The notes beneath the pieces were generated by a model that saw only the letters and a list, made by a program, of their open reading frames with translations, was not told where the DNA came from and did no database searches. This document shows positions 47,655 through 58,786 of a stretch of 64,000 bases of DNA, piece by piece; within the stretch, counting starts at the first letter, position 1, and each line of letters begins with the position of its first letter. The position numbers and the translations under genes are program-made. This DNA comes from Luzula sylvatica. Its lineage: Eukaryota > Streptophyta > Magnoliopsida > Poales > Juncaceae. The stretch is taken from positions 76,333,087-76,397,086 of the forward strand of contig OX326956.1 in the NCBI GenBank assembly GCA_946800325.1, in the 5' to 3' direction.

Positions 47655-47708
47655 GAGCCATGTATCAGAAGTGCATTGTTGCCATCTCTGCTCAATCATT
47701 GACGTAAT
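47655..47708 (-). pseudogene. LINE ORF2, 54-bp piece between two LTR insertions
   Basis: It encodes EQRWQQCTSDTW on the minus strand. It is the only LINE sequence left between solo LTR A and the Athila element, and its frame is continuous with the next LINE piece. Confidence 0.75.
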
Positions 47709-48869
47709 TGATGTGCGGGTTTTTAGCGTGTAAAATTATCGTTGTATTCGAAAACCCGATTCAATCAATAAGTATGAAAATAAATGTGTATAGTGGAAAA
47801 TATGAAAGTTCGTTCCACGGGGAGCAAATGCGTCAAAATTTGGATCAAAATGGATGAGAAATAACGAAGAAAATTCACAGAAGATAGTCCGTTACAACGG
47901 AAGTAAGTTACGTTACAACGGACTTGAGTGGAAATTCTGGCGCTAAGTGTGAGATGAACGTCCGTTACAACGGATGAAACTCCGTTATAACGCACTAAAC
48001 TGGTCCGTTATAACGAACAGGGGTTGCGTTGCAACGTATTGGTTAATACGTTACAACGGACCACGATGTCCGTTACAACGCACTAGTATGAGTGATATTG
48101 AATATTTTTCCTTGCTGGTCCGTTACAACGGAAGTAAATTGCGTTACAACGGAGTACCAACAGACTGAAAGTCAGGTACAAACCGAATGGTCCGTTATAA
48201 CGCAAGTTAGGTTCCGTTACAACGGAGTTTGTTCTGGATTTCGAATTTGTAATTTGAATTGAGGTTTGAATTGAAGGTTTGTTTTGGGATTGATTTAATG
48301 GAAATTTGAACTAAGTTTAAGGCAGTAATTGAGAGCAAAAGATCAAGTTAAAAGACAAAGTTTAGAACAAAGATTCGATTCAAGTAAACAAGAAACTAAA
48401 GATTCATTAAACCGAGAATTCTTTACACAAACCCAATTTCGAATTTTAAACTACAAGAATTACAAGAAAGGAAAGAAAACACCTAGAGAGATGAAGAAAG
48501 CTTCGAGTCTCGTCTTGGATGCCTTCTCCGTTGCTTGAGATGCTAGAAAGCTAGTCGCCTCACGCACGTTTCCTTTCGTACCGATCCACTCGCCAATCGA
48601 AGAAAGCTCCGTACCGGTTGAGTGAACTCGAGATTGCAAGAAGTCCAATTGGAAGAAAGCTTCCGAGTGGAATAGCGTATACTTGACTCCTTGCTTGCGT
48701 GGATTCGGATGAAGAAAGCTCCACCTCAATCCTCGCAACTCGATCTTCGTCGAAGTGTAAACCGATTCACCGAATGAAGTAAGCTTCTATTCGGTGATCG
48801 ATCTTAGAAAATTATCGTTCGTAGTTGCAATCCTTGCGTGTTCTTGAAAGTTCTTGGACTTGCTTAAGA

Positions 48870-48912
<43 letters not shown>

Positions 48913-49371
48913 GGCGTAAAAGAGCGTACCAAACTCGTGGCCCTTGTGGTCCTATTTATAGCACTCACGGAGTCTTCTTATTGGCCACGAGTTGGTGAAG
49001 AGGATTGAGGGTAATGAGGTAATTTCCATCAAAGGTAGGTGGGCTGGATAAGGGCTAAGGATTGAGTGGTTTTCGTATAAACTTGTGTGTAAGTTTTCAT
49101 CATGATGATTGTTTGCCTCCCGTCTCATTCAAGTACCGAATATATAGGTGTAATATATCGTTTTCACTCCTCTTGACGTGTTGGAGACAACTACACTCTC
49201 CAAATTCCCAGAAATCCCTTCTAATTCCTGTGTTTAAGCAGTAAAACACACTTAGTGAAAAAATATTCATGTTATCTCAAATATGATTAATAAAGTATAT
49301 ATAATTGTTCTTCACAAGGGCTAAAATCCCAAATTTACGCATTAAATTTGTGCCTTATTTGCCTCACATCA
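47709..49371 (-). repeat. 3' LTR of the Athila-like element
   Basis: 1663 bp. It differs from the 5' LTR by two substitutions that I could find (at about 48567 and 49306) and by the length of its GA repeat (48871-48909). It contains the TATA-like TATAAATA on the minus strand at 48953-48960. Confidence 0.96.
47888..48226. repeat. Palindrome array CCGTTRYAACGG in the 3' LTR
   Basis: Twelve copies of TCCGTTACAACGGA-like imperfect palindromes (variants CCGTTATAACG, GCGTTGCAACG) in about 340 bp. Each pairs two inverted AACGG words. Confidence 0.93.
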
Positions 49372-49395
49372 AATACCCCCACACTTAAATCCTTG
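49372..49395 (-). other. Polypurine tract next to the 3' LTR
   Basis: The minus strand reads AAGTGTGGGGGTATT just before the 3' LTR. It is the likely plus-strand DNA primer for replication. A second such tract (AAGTGTGGGGGGG) lies at about 51032-51046. Confidence 0.75.
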
Positions 49396-49919
49396 ATCGT
49401 CCTCGATCAATTAGAGTATAAAAGTCAAACATAAGAGAGAATTGCATAAGATTTTGTTGAAGTTATATTGTTGGTTCAAAAACTAATTTCACGAATCAAA
49501 TGGTTCACTCTCATTTCATCAAGTTCGCTAGTTATTTAGAATGATATTGGTCTTTTTATTATTAGATCTCGAAATTAACTCGAAATTTCATAAGAGTTTT
49601 TCATGACACTCGATCTCAAACGGTAAGGGCGACTTAAACGTTTTTACTTCGAATTGCTTAACTCCACAATCTCAAAAGGACTCAATTCGAAGGCTATTAT
49701 CGGGCCAAAATTTCCCGTTTTGCTAGATGATCTTAAATGCAAGTTATTCCTTTTAAAACACGTTTGGTACAATGGTACAAGGTTCATACCCGTTTTCGAT
49801 CAATTTTCCCGCTCATTCGTTTTCCTTTCTCTCTTTGGAAGTCTTTAACCGAAAGCCCCACTACACCGAAATGCAATGAGGTTACTCTTGGTGTTGTATT
49901 TTGACCTTCATCTTTTCTC

Positions 49920-49970
<51 letters not shown>

Positions 49971-50040
49971 AAGTCTTTAACCGAAAGCCCCACTACACCG
50001 AAATGCAATGAGGTTACTCTCGGTGTTGTCTTTTGACCTT

Positions 50041-50081
<41 letters not shown>

Positions 50082-51186
50082 AAGCGGGTATATTTGATCT
50101 ACTAACGGGTCCCCACAAACGGTCATTCCATAGTGCAATTGGTCATGTTTTATATCTAGCAAAACGTACTTTAACGGCCACGCTAAGAACCTTACTCATA
50201 AGTCAATTATCAATTACGGGTTCGAAAATCGAGTTAAAACGTATCGCATGAACCGCGCATCGATCAAGTGTTTCAAACTCGTGAAATTTGAAACAATAGG
50301 GCTGGAATCCCCGAATAGATCTCTTCAAAATCATAACCAAATCCTCTAAAATATTTTGCAAACTTTCAATTTTGAGAGCGAAATTCAGAGTTAAATGAAA
50401 ATTCGTTTAAAAACCAACACTTTTAGTTCAATGAAGTGGAGAAAAATCTTTTTATGCATTTATTGCTTGATTTATTTATCATTGATGCTCAGGGTTCAAA
50501 AATAATGTTAAATATTCGAAAATTTTGATTAAAAGAAAAAACTTGCCAGAAACTATTCCGTTACAACGGACATTGAGGTCCGTTACAACGTACTAACTGC
50601 GTTATAACGGAGAGCTATTCGTAGCTTAGTTTGAAAATTCTGAGTATGTCCGTTGCAACGGACATTGAGGTCCGTTACAACGCACATAGTTCTGGCAAAT
50701 TTTTGGAATTTACCGTTGCAACGAAATTTCCTGTGTTTTTCATGTCCGTTGCAACGCTATTTTCCCTCCGTTGTAACGCAATTGTATTCCGTCGTAACGG
50801 AGTACTAGCCGTAGAATGAGAATTGAATTTAGAGGGCTCTCCGTTACAACGCAATACCATTCCGTTACAACGGAACTCTTGGCGCCAGTCTAATTTTTAA
50901 ATTTCTGTACAGTCCGTTACAACGGACATTGAGGTCCGTTACAACGGAGTTGCTGGCCAGATCAAAAATTTTCAATTTTCCCTGATTTTTTTAATTTTTA
51001 ATTGGGCTCATACAGGTCAAAGATTGTATGTTACCCCCCCACACTTAGAGATTACTTGTCCTCAAGTATAACAAATCGAAAATTCCTAAAAGAGGGATAA
51101 TAGAGAGATACAACCTTTGATGCGTGGGCGTGCCTCCCTCGCTAGCGCTCTTGTTTAACGTCTTGAGCTCGACTTGGCCGAGCTCA
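49396..51186 (-). other. Athila-like 3' non-coding region
   Basis: No ORF of note. It contains a duplicated block: 49839-49910 and 49971-50042 share GTCTTTAACCGAAAGCCCCA and TACACCGAAATGCAATGAGG, each followed by a long T-run (49922-49967 and 50043-50077). A second palindrome array lies at 50556-50948. An env-like gene, found in some Athila elements, is absent. Confidence 0.8.
50556..50948. repeat. Second CCGTTRYAACGG palindrome array, internal to Athila-like element
   Basis: Thirteen copies of the same word as in the LTRs, including TCCGTTGCAACGGA, TCCGTTGTAACGCA and TCCGTCGTAACGGA variants, between the gag-pol stop and the 3' LTR. Confidence 0.93.
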
Positions 51187-54100
51187 TCATTGTGAGGTGT
51201 CGTTGGGCTCTAGAGCTTGCTCCTCCATCCACCCGGTTTCGAAGTTTGCGTGGTAGTGCTTGAGTCGATGGCCATTTACCTTGAACGTTTTGTTCGTTTC
51301 CTTGCTTCGAATTCCGACAACCCCAAATGTAGTCACATTGGTGACCACAAAAGGGCCGATCCATCGGGACCGAAGTTTCCCGGGGAAAAGTTTGAGACGA
51401 GAGTTGAATAACAACACTCTTTCCCCTACTTGGAATTCTTTCTTTTGAATCATTCGGTCATGAAATCTTTTGGCCTTTGCCTTGCACAAGCTCGAATTGT
51501 CGTAGGCCTCTTGCCGAAATTCGTCTAGCTCGAGCAATTGGAGCTTACGCGCCGATGCGTCCTTCGGGTAGTCGAGGGCCAATTGCTTGATCGCCCAAAA
51601 GGCTTTGTGCTCTAATTCGACCGGGAGATGGCACGCCTTTCCGTACACGAGTTTGAAAGGAGTCATACCTATTGGCGTTTTGAAGGCGGTACGATACGCC
51701 CAAAGTGCGTCGCCTAGTCGAGAACTCCAATCCTTTCGTGTCGGGTTCACCACTTTCTCCAAAATAGATTTTATTTCTCGATTCGAAACCTCCGCTTGGC
51801 CGTTTGTTTGAGGATGATACGCGGTGGAGGTTCGATGGCTCACATGGTATTTCTCGAGGAGGCCTTGGAGATATCGATTGCAAAAATGGGAGCCTCGATC
51901 GCTTATAAGAACTCTTGGTATGCCGAATCGTTGAAAGATATTTCTCTTCAAAAAGTCCACCACCGTTTTCGAATCCGCATGCTTGGTTGGTACCGCCTCC
52001 ACCCATTTTGTCACGTAATCTACACACAACAAGATGTAAGTATAGCCAAAAGACGATGGAAACGGGCCCATGAAATCAATGCCCCAAATATCGAATGGTT
52101 CACACACATAGATTGAATTGAGGGGCATTTGATTTCTACGGCTCAAGTTCCCCGTCTTTTGGCAATTTTCACAACCTTTCACAAAGTTTGCAACGTCTTT
52201 ATGCAAGGTTGGCCAATAAAATCCACATTCTTGTACCTTGTGTGTGGTACGTGCGATACCGAAATGTCCACCACATTGTAATGTATGACAAAAAGAAAGA
52301 ATAGATTGTACCTCATTTTGGTGAACGCATTTTCGAATTACTTGGTCGGCACAAATGCGGAAAAGGAGCGGGTCCTCCCAAACGTAGAACCGCGCGTTAC
52401 TTTTCATCTTGTCGCGTTGCGCCTTGGAGAAGCTCGGGGGAAATCTCTTCGTGACGATGTAGTTTGCAAGGTCGGCGTACCATGGCGCTTCGACTTGGGC
52501 CGCGAGAACGTGTTCCTCGGGGAATTCCTCTCGAATCGGAACAAGATCTTCGATCTCCAATGGAAGCCGACTCAAATGATCCGCCACGAGATTCTCGCAT
52601 CCCTTTTTGTCCTTGATCTCGAGGTTGAATTCTTGAAGCAATAGGATCCATCGAAGCAATCTCGGTTTGCACTCCTTCTTCTTCATCAAGTGTCTCAACG
52701 CGCCGTGGTCCGAAAAGACTATCACCTTTGTACCTAAAAGATAAGAACGAAATTTCTCCAATGCAAAAACAATCGCGAGGAGTTCCTTTTCGGTGGTGGT
52801 GTAGTTTCGTTGGGCATTGTCGAGAGATCTCGAGGCGTACGCGATGACGTGGGGGTCTTTTCCTTCTCTTTGGCCAAGTACCGCCCCCACACTCGTATCG
52901 CTTGCGTCACACATTATCTCGAAAGGTAGCTCCCAATTTGGCGCCTTGATGATTGGTGCCGAGCAAAGCTTTTCCTTGAGATTGTCGAAAGCTTCCTTGC
53001 ACTTTGCATTGAACTCGAATTTTGCATCTTTTTGGAGAAGTTGGCACATCGGTTGCGAGGTTTTCGAGAAGTCTTTGATGAAGCGCCTATAGAATCCCGC
53101 ATGGCCGAGAAAGGATCGCACGTCTTTTACCGTCTTTGGATACGGAAGTGTCTTGATTACGTCGATTTTCGTCTTGTCGACTTCCATTCCTTTCTCCGAG
53201 ATCAAATGACCTAATACAATTCCATTGCTCACCATGAAGTGGCATTTCTCAAAATTTAAGACAAGGTTAGATTCAATGCATTTCTCGAGTATTTGGGACA
53301 AGTGATTTAGACACGAGTCGAATGAGTCCCCAAATACCGAGAAATCATCCATAAAAACTTCAATGAATTTGGAAATATAATCGGAGAAAATAGAAAGCAT
53401 ACACCTTTGAAATGTGCCGGGAGCATTGCATAGCCCGAATGGCATGCGTCGGTACGCGAAGGTACCAAACGGGCAAGTGAATGTGGTCTTCTCTTGATCT
53501 TCGGGTGCGACCGGTATTTGGAAATAACCCGAAAATCCATCGAGGAAGCAATAGAACGGATTTCCCGCGAGTCTTTCTAACATTTGATCGATGAATGGAA
53601 GGGTAAAATGATCCTTCTTTGTCGCCTTATTGAGCTTTCTATAATCGATGCAAACTCGCCACCCGTTTGGAACTCGAGTTGGTACTTGATCGCCTTCATC
53701 GTTCTCAACAATCGTCATCCCCGTTTTCTTCGGTACCACGTGTATTGGCGAGACCCATTTCGAATCGGCGATGGGGTAGATTATTCCGGCGTCGAGTAGC
53801 TTGATCACCTCTTTCTTTACAACTTCCATCATTGGCGGATTGAGCCGCCTTTGTGGTTCTCGCGAAGGCTTAGCATCGTCCTCGAGAAGGATTCGGTGTG
53901 TGCACATGGAGGGGGAGATGCCCGGAATGTCGGAGAGTGTCCACCCGAAAGCCTTCTTATTCCTTTTTAGCATCTCGATGAGTTTTTCTTCTTGCTCCTT
54001 TGCTAGGTTCGAGGCGATTATCACCGGCAAAGTTCCCGCTTCATCGAGAAAAGCATACTTTAGTCCAATAGGTAATTTTTTCAATTCTAACCTTGGAGCT

Positions 54101-56598
54101 TGTTCGATTGAAGGTGGAGCTCTTTGCATCGGGATTTCGAGGTCTCTTAGAAAGAGTGCTTGATCTATGCTTCGTTCTTCTTCCAACTCCGACTCGATTT
54201 CGAATGTAGGATTGTCACATCCTTCGAATTCTTCGAACAAAGGGTTTGAGCTCCATTGAAAGTTTTCGAATGAACTATCCATGACCTCTTGTACACAATC
54301 GTCGATCACGTCCATAGCACTTAAGTTGAGTGTACCTACAATGGGTTCCTTTAGTTTGTCAAAAATATTGAATTTGATTACCTCATCATCGAACTCCATC
54401 GTGAGCTCTCCCGCGTGTACATCGATCTTTGTGCGCGCCGTCTTCAAAAATGGCCGTCCAAGGAGAATCGGGGTTGAATCGTTACTCCCCTCATTCATGT
54501 CCAACACGTAGAAGTCCGCGGGGAAATAAAGTCCATTCACCGTTACGATCACATCTTCGACTACTCCTACCGGCTTTGTCGTAGATCTATCGGCCAATTG
54601 AATTACTACTTGTGTATCGTCGAGAGGGCCGAGATCTAGTGTTTTGAAAACCGAGAAGGGCATTACATTGATGGATGCGCCCAAATCGAGCATGCATTTG
54701 GGTAATTCGTGTTGCCCAATCTTGCAAGGGATAGCGAACATCCCCGGATCTTTGTGCTTTTGGGGGAGTCTCAAAATCGCCGAAACACTCTCCCCCACAC
54801 TAATCAACTCATCTCCTTTCGTCTTTCTTTTGTTCGTGCACAATGCCTTGAGATATTTTGCCAAACGAGGCACTTCTTTGATTGCTTCGAGTAGAGGAAT
54901 GTTTACCTCCACTTTCTTTAAGATGGCAAGCACGTCGTTGTTCGATTCGATTGGCTTTGGGAGACGACTCGGGAAAGGTGGCTTGACTTGAGTCGATTTT
55001 GTTTCTAGTTCTTGAGTTAGTAACGTCGCGGTTTGAGTCGGACTCTTCTTCGGTATCGGTACCTCGAGCTCCTTTTCTTCTTGTACCTCCTTGCTCTTCG
55101 AACTTTCGCCCACCTCTTTACCGCTTCGGAGCGATATTGCGTTCACATGCCTTTGCTCGGAAGGAGCCAAAGATTGAGATTGGAGTCGAGATGTACCTTG
55201 GGATTCGATTACGTTTACTCGAGTGGCAATTTGATTGATTTGAGTCTCCAAGTTGCCCACATGGCGATTCGTGTTCGAAACCTCTTGCCTTACACTTGAG
55301 ATCTCTTGCTTCAATTCTTGCTTAAATTCTTGCTTCATCGTTTCCATGTTTTTATTGACTCCCCCGATTTCTTGTTTGATTATAGAGGTTATACCGTCCA
55401 TCATTGTCTTCATATCGAACTCTTGTCCTTGTACCGGTTTCGGTATCGGTTGTGAAGCGTTCGGGTGTTGGTATGTGGCCGGTTTTGTAAACGGTTGGCG
55501 ATACGGATCGGGTTGAGCGTTGTTCGTGTTTGACCATGAGAAGTTCGGGTGATTGCGAAGGTTGGGATTGTACGAGTTTGAGGTGTCGAATTTCTTGTAA
55601 ACGGCATTTGCATCTTCGATCACACTCGGGCATTCATCGGTGTGGTGGGTATTTGCGAGGCAAACCCCACATTTTTTCGTTTCCTCCTTGCCCAAAGCCT
55701 TCATGATGATCTCGAGCTTGTCGTTAAGCATGTCGACATTGAGGTCGCTACACGCGTTAACTCGGTATTCGACGTTCCTTCTTGATTGAGAATTGGTTGC
55801 CATCACTTCGAGTAGCTTCTTAATTTCTTCGAGGTCTTTGTTCGCGATACTTCCCCCCGCGGATGCGTTGAGGAATTGGTTCTCCGAGTATCCTAGCCCG
55901 TTAATGAATTGTTCGTAGAGGAATTGGACCGCGACATTGTGGCTTGGGCATTCTTCCTTCAAACGCATGAATCGATCGTAGTATTCGTGGAATGTTTCGT
56001 TCGGTTTTTGCGTTATTGCCAAAAGTTCTCGCCTTATAGCCGCCAATCGAGAGGCCGAAAAGTACCTCTCCTTGAAGAGGGTTGCTACTTCGTTGAATGT
56101 GAGAGGGCCTCTAAGCGCGTAGAACCAATCTTTCGGTCCTTCACCTAATGAGTAAGGAAAAAGAAGAAGAAGAATGTCACTAAAAGCTTCATAATTCGAA
56201 TATATGTTTAGTTGAATCTTGAAATCTTTTAAGTGTTTATGAGGGTTTTCCGTGGCTTTTCCATGAAAAATAGGCAATGAGCCTATAATGCTCGGATCCG
56301 CTTTGAAATTCGGAATATTGGGCCTAATAAAATTATAATTATCCTCCACATTTCCAGGTGCTACTAATTCTCTCAAGGTTTTTGGCCTTGGAGCTCTTGT
56401 TTCATCACCCATATTTGAATTTAAATGAGTAGAGAAAGAAGAAAAAATTTGAGTTTGAAGTTGAGGTTCGTCTTGATCTTCTTGTGTCGGTTCCTTGCTC
56501 TTCTTAGAGCTCTTGTTCCTTCTTTCGATTTCCTTGACAAATGGAAGTAATTCGCCTTTTCGTGATCTTGTGTTGTGCATAAAGTTTTCTTCCTTCAC
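51187..56598 (-). CDS. Athila-like gag-pol polyprotein, intact
   Basis: One uninterrupted ORF of 1803 residues. Gag spans about 1-330, with a CX2CX4HX4C zinc knuckle at C310-C323. A coiled-coil linker lies at about 395-465. The aspartic protease has [11 protein letters not shown] (catalytic D638). The reverse transcriptase (about 940-1110) has the FMDD motif (D1084, D1085). RNase H has CDAS (D1231), E1271 and D1297. The integrase has an HHCC zinc finger (H1438, H1445, C1476, C1479) and a D1508-D1567-E1603 catalytic triad with 35-residue spacing. All catalytic residues are present and no frameshift separates gag from pol. There is no chromodomain at the end. The polyprotein is cleaved into capsid and replication enzymes in cytoplasmic particles; integration is nuclear. 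The second Met (M7) is an alternative start. Confidence 0.96.
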   Translation of the reverse strand: MKEENFMHNTRSRKGELLPFVKEIERRNKSSKKSKEPTQEDQDEPQLQTQIFSSFSTHLNSNMGDETRAPRPKTLRELVAPGNVEDNYNFIRPNIPNFKADPSIIGSLPIFHGKATENPHKHLKDFKIQLNIYSNYEAFSDILLLLFPYSLGEGPKDWFYALRGPLTFNEVATLFKERYFSASRLAAIRRELLAITQKPNETFHEYYDRFMRLKEECPSHNVAVQFLYEQFINGLGYSENQFLNASAGGSIANKDLEEIKKLLEVMATNSQSRRNVEYRVNACSDLNVDMLNDKLEIIMKALGKEETKKCGVCLANTHHTDECPSVIEDANAVYKKFDTSNSYNPNLRNHPNFSWSNTNNAQPDPYRQPFTKPATYQHPNASQPIPKPVQGQEFDMKTMMDGITSIIKQEIGGVNKNMETMKQEFKQELKQEISSVRQEVSNTNRHVGNLETQINQIATRVNVIESQGTSRLQSQSLAPSEQRHVNAISLRSGKEVGESSKSKEVQEEKELEVPIPKKSPTQTATLLTQELETKSTQVKPPFPSRLPKPIESNNDVLAILKKVEVNIPLLEAIKEVPRLAKYLKALCTNKRKTKGDELISVGESVSAILRLPQKHKDPGMFAIPCKIGQHELPKCMLDLGASINVMPFSVFKTLDLGPLDDTQVVIQLADRSTTKPVGVVEDVIVTVNGLYFPADFYVLDMNEGSNDSTPILLGRPFLKTARTKIDVHAGELTMEFDDEVIKFNIFDKLKEPIVGTLNLSAMDVIDDCVQEVMDSSFENFQWSSNPLFEEFEGCDNPTFEIESELEEERSIDQALFLRDLEIPMQRAPPSIEQAPRLELKKLPIGLKYAFLDEAGTLPVIIASNLAKEQEEKLIEMLKRNKKAFGWTLSDIPGISPSMCTHRILLEDDAKPSREPQRRLNPPMMEVVKKEVIKLLDAGIIYPIADSKWVSPIHVVPKKTGMTIVENDEGDQVPTRVPNGWRVCIDYRKLNKATKKDHFTLPFIDQMLERLAGNPFYCFLDGFSGYFQIPVAPEDQEKTTFTCPFGTFAYRRMPFGLCNAPGTFQRCMLSIFSDYISKFIEVFMDDFSVFGDSFDSCLNHLSQILEKCIESNLVLNFEKCHFMVSNGIVLGHLISEKGMEVDKTKIDVIKTLPYPKTVKDVRSFLGHAGFYRRFIKDFSKTSQPMCQLLQKDAKFEFNAKCKEAFDNLKEKLCSAPIIKAPNWELPFEIMCDASDTSVGAVLGQREGKDPHVIAYASRSLDNAQRNYTTTEKELLAIVFALEKFRSYLLGTKVIVFSDHGALRHLMKKKECKPRLLRWILLLQEFNLEIKDKKGCENLVADHLSRLPLEIEDLVPIREEFPEEHVLAAQVEAPWYADLANYIVTKRFPPSFSKAQRDKMKSNARFYVWEDPLLFRICADQVIRKCVHQNEVQSILSFCHTLQCGGHFGIARTTHKVQECGFYWPTLHKDVANFVKGCENCQKTGNLSRRNQMPLNSIYVCEPFDIWGIDFMGPFPSSFGYTYILLCVDYVTKWVEAVPTKHADSKTVVDFLKRNIFQRFGIPRVLISDRGSHFCNRYLQGLLEKYHVSHRTSTAYHPQTNGQAEVSNREIKSILEKVVNPTRKDWSSRLGDALWAYRTAFKTPIGMTPFKLVYGKACHLPVELEHKAFWAIKQLALDYPKDASARKLQLLELDEFRQEAYDNSSLCKAKAKRFHDRMIQKKEFQVGERVLLFNSRLKLFPGKLRSRWIGPFVVTNVTTFGVVGIRSKETNKTFKVNGHRLKHYHANFETGWMEEQALEPNDTSQ

Positions 56599-56690
56599 CT
56601 AGATTGTCACAAAAGAAACAAAGAAGTGAGTAAACAAATTTATGAATTTAAATATCAAGTTTCGATCTAAAATATTGACTTAAACACCGC

Positions 56691-56708
56691 TCCCCGGCAG
56701 CGGCGCCA
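56691..56708 (-). other. Primer-binding site of the Athila-like element
   Basis: The minus strand reads TGGCGCCGCTGCCGGGGA two bases after the 5' LTR. It is complementary to the 3' end of tRNA-Asp with one apparent mismatch, the primer known for Athila elements. Confidence 0.8.
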
Positions 56709-56710
56709 TT

Positions 56711-57871
56711 TGATGTGCGGGTTTTTAGCGTGTAAAATTATCGTTGTATTCGAAAACCCGATTCAATCAATAAGTATGAAAATAAATGTGTATAGTGGAA
56801 AATATGAAAGTTCGTTCCACGGGGAGCAAATGCGTCAAAATTTGGATCAAAATGGATGAGAAATAACGAAGAAAATTCACAGAAGATAGTCCGTTACAAC
56901 GGAAGTAAGTTACGTTACAACGGACTTGAGTGGAAATTCTGGCGCTAAGTGTGAGATGAACGTCCGTTACAACGGATGAAACTCCGTTATAACGCACTAA
57001 ACTGGTCCGTTATAACGAACAGGGGTTGCGTTGCAACGTATTGGTTAATACGTTACAACGGACCACGATGTCCGTTACAACGCACTAGTATGAGTGATAT
57101 TGAATATTTTTCCTTGCTGGTCCGTTACAACGGAAGTAAATTGCGTTACAACGGAGTACCAACAGACTGAAAGTCAGGTACAAACCGAATGGTCCGTTAT
57201 AACGCAAGTTAGGTTCCGTTACAACGGAGTTTGTTCTGGATTTCGAATTTGTAATTTGAATTGAGGTTTGAATTGAAGGTTTGTTTTGGGATTGATTTAA
57301 TGGAAATTTGAACTAAGTTTAAGGCAGTAATTGAGAGCAAAAGATCAAGTTAAAAGACAAAGTTTAGAACAAAGATTCGATTCAAGTAAACAAGAAACTA
57401 AAGATTCATTAAACCGAGAATTCTTTACACAAACCCAATTTCGAATTTTAAACTACAAGAATTACAAGAAAGGAAAGAAAACACCTAGAGAGATGAAGAA
57501 AGCTTCGAGTCTCGTCTTGGATGCCTTCTCCGTTGCTTGAGATGCTAGAAAGCTAGTCGCCTCACGCATGTTTCCTTTCGTACCGATCCACTCGCCAATC
57601 GAAGAAAGCTCCGTACCGGTTGAGTGAACTCGAGATTGCAAGAAGTCCAATTGGAAGAAAGCTTCCGAGTGGAATAGCGTATACTTGACTCCTTGCTTGC
57701 GTGGATTCGGATGAAGAAAGCTCCACCTCAATCCTCGCAACTCGATCTTCGTCGAAGTGTAAACCGATTCACCGAATGAAGTAAGCTTCTATTCGGTGAT
57801 CGATCTTAGAAAATTATCGTTCGTAGTTGCAATCCTTGCGTGTTCTTGAAAGTTCTTGGACTTGCTTAAGA

Positions 57872-57936
<65 letters not shown>

Positions 57937-58395
57937 GGCGTAAAAGAGCGTACCAAACTCGTGGCCCTTGTGGTCCTATTTATAGCACTCACGGAGTCTT
58001 CTTATTGGCCACGAGTTGGTGAAGAGGATTGAGGGTAATGAGGTAATTTCCATCAAAGGTAGGTGGGCTGGATAAGGGCTAAGGATTGAGTGGTTTTCGT
58101 ATAAACTTGTGTGTAAGTTTTCATCATGATGATTGTTTGCCTCCCGTCTCATTCAAGTACCGAATATATAGGTGTAATATATCGTTTTCACTCCTCTTGA
58201 CGTGTTGGAGACAACTACACTCTCCAAATTCCCAGAAATCCCTTCTAATTCCTGTGTTTAAGCAGTAAAACACACTTAGTGAAAAAATATTCATGTTATC
58301 TCAAATATGATTAATAAAGTATATAGAATTGTTCTTCACAAGGGCTAAAATCCCAAATTTACGCATTAAATTTGTGCCTTATTTGCCTCACATCA
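56711..58395 (-). repeat. 5' LTR of the Athila-like element
   Basis: 1685 bp, 22 bp longer than the 3' LTR only because of its longer GA repeat (57873-57933 against 48871-48909). TATAAATA on the minus strand at 57977-57984 is the likely promoter. The GA repeat and a CCGTTRYAACGG array (56890-57228) lie downstream of it, inside the transcribed leader. Confidence 0.96.
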
Positions 58396-58665
58396 GTAAT
58401 TCAATCCGTAGGGTGAATTCTTGGATTGATATTTTTGAATTTTTCGTTGGCCCAAGTGTATATGTTTAGTTTTGAGGCCTTCATCTTAGCAACAAAAGAA
58501 TGTATATCCCAGTGATAGAGGATTTATGCCAAATGGGTTCGAGAATTTGCCGCAACTCCTCATATTTGAGCCAATACCGTTCAAATTTGAAAGGCCTTAT
58601 GTGGGAAGTACCATTTCTTTTCATTTGTAGGATTAGAGGGGCATGGTCTAAGGGAGTCCTGGGTC
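58396..58665 (-). pseudogene. LINE endonuclease C-terminal remnant
   Basis: Minus-strand reading includes the endonuclease-end signature DHAPLILQMKRNGTSHIRPF and the following FKFERYWLKYEELRQIL, as in plant L1 ORF2. It is the 5' truncation point of the LINE. Confidence 0.75.
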
Positions 58666-58786
58666 TGAACTAATTATGTCTGAATTTTGATACCAACACA
58701 CGAAATAGTTTCCACGGAAACCTAAAAATTTAAATTTTAGGTTTAATAGAGGTTTGGATTTGTTGTGTTGTTGTACAACATGGTTG

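Larger units (their letters stand above)
47709..58395 (-). mobile_element. Complete Athila-like Ty3 LTR retrotransposon
   Basis: Two long direct repeats (47709-49371 and 56711-58395) with ends TGATGTG and CACATCA enclose a single gag-pol ORF on the minus strand, a primer-binding site and a polypurine tract. A perfect 5-bp duplication GTAAT flanks it (47704-47708 and 58396-58400). It interrupts the endonuclease-RT linker of the host LINE. The gag N-terminus ([12 protein letters not shown]), protease ([11 protein letters not shown]), the tRNA-Asp-like primer site and the 10.7-kb size point to the Athila/Tat side of Ty3. The 1.8 kb between the ORF and the 3' LTR has no env-like ORF. The LTRs are almost identical, so insertion was very recent. 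Confidence 0.96.
38424..58665 (-). mobile_element. 5'-truncated LINE (L1-type), split into six pieces by nested insertions
   Basis: The T-run after 38423 is the element's poly(A) tail read on the opposite strand. A 10-bp duplication TGAACTAATT flanks the whole stack at 38414-38423 and 58666-58675. LINE sequence remains in 58396-58665, 47655-47708, 46339-46676, 43057-43975, 40306-41001 and 38424-38929, about 2.8 kb in total. Read in that order they form the end of the endonuclease domain, the reverse transcriptase and the C-terminal zinc-knuckle region. Everything else between is younger inserted DNA. ORF1 and most of the endonuclease are missing, as expected of an incomplete reverse transcript. 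Confidence 0.92.

Noticed and set aside
51545..56148. Many ORFs of 60-160 codons overlapping the Athila polyprotein
   Set aside because: Out-of-frame or antisense shadows of the 1803-codon gag-pol ORF.
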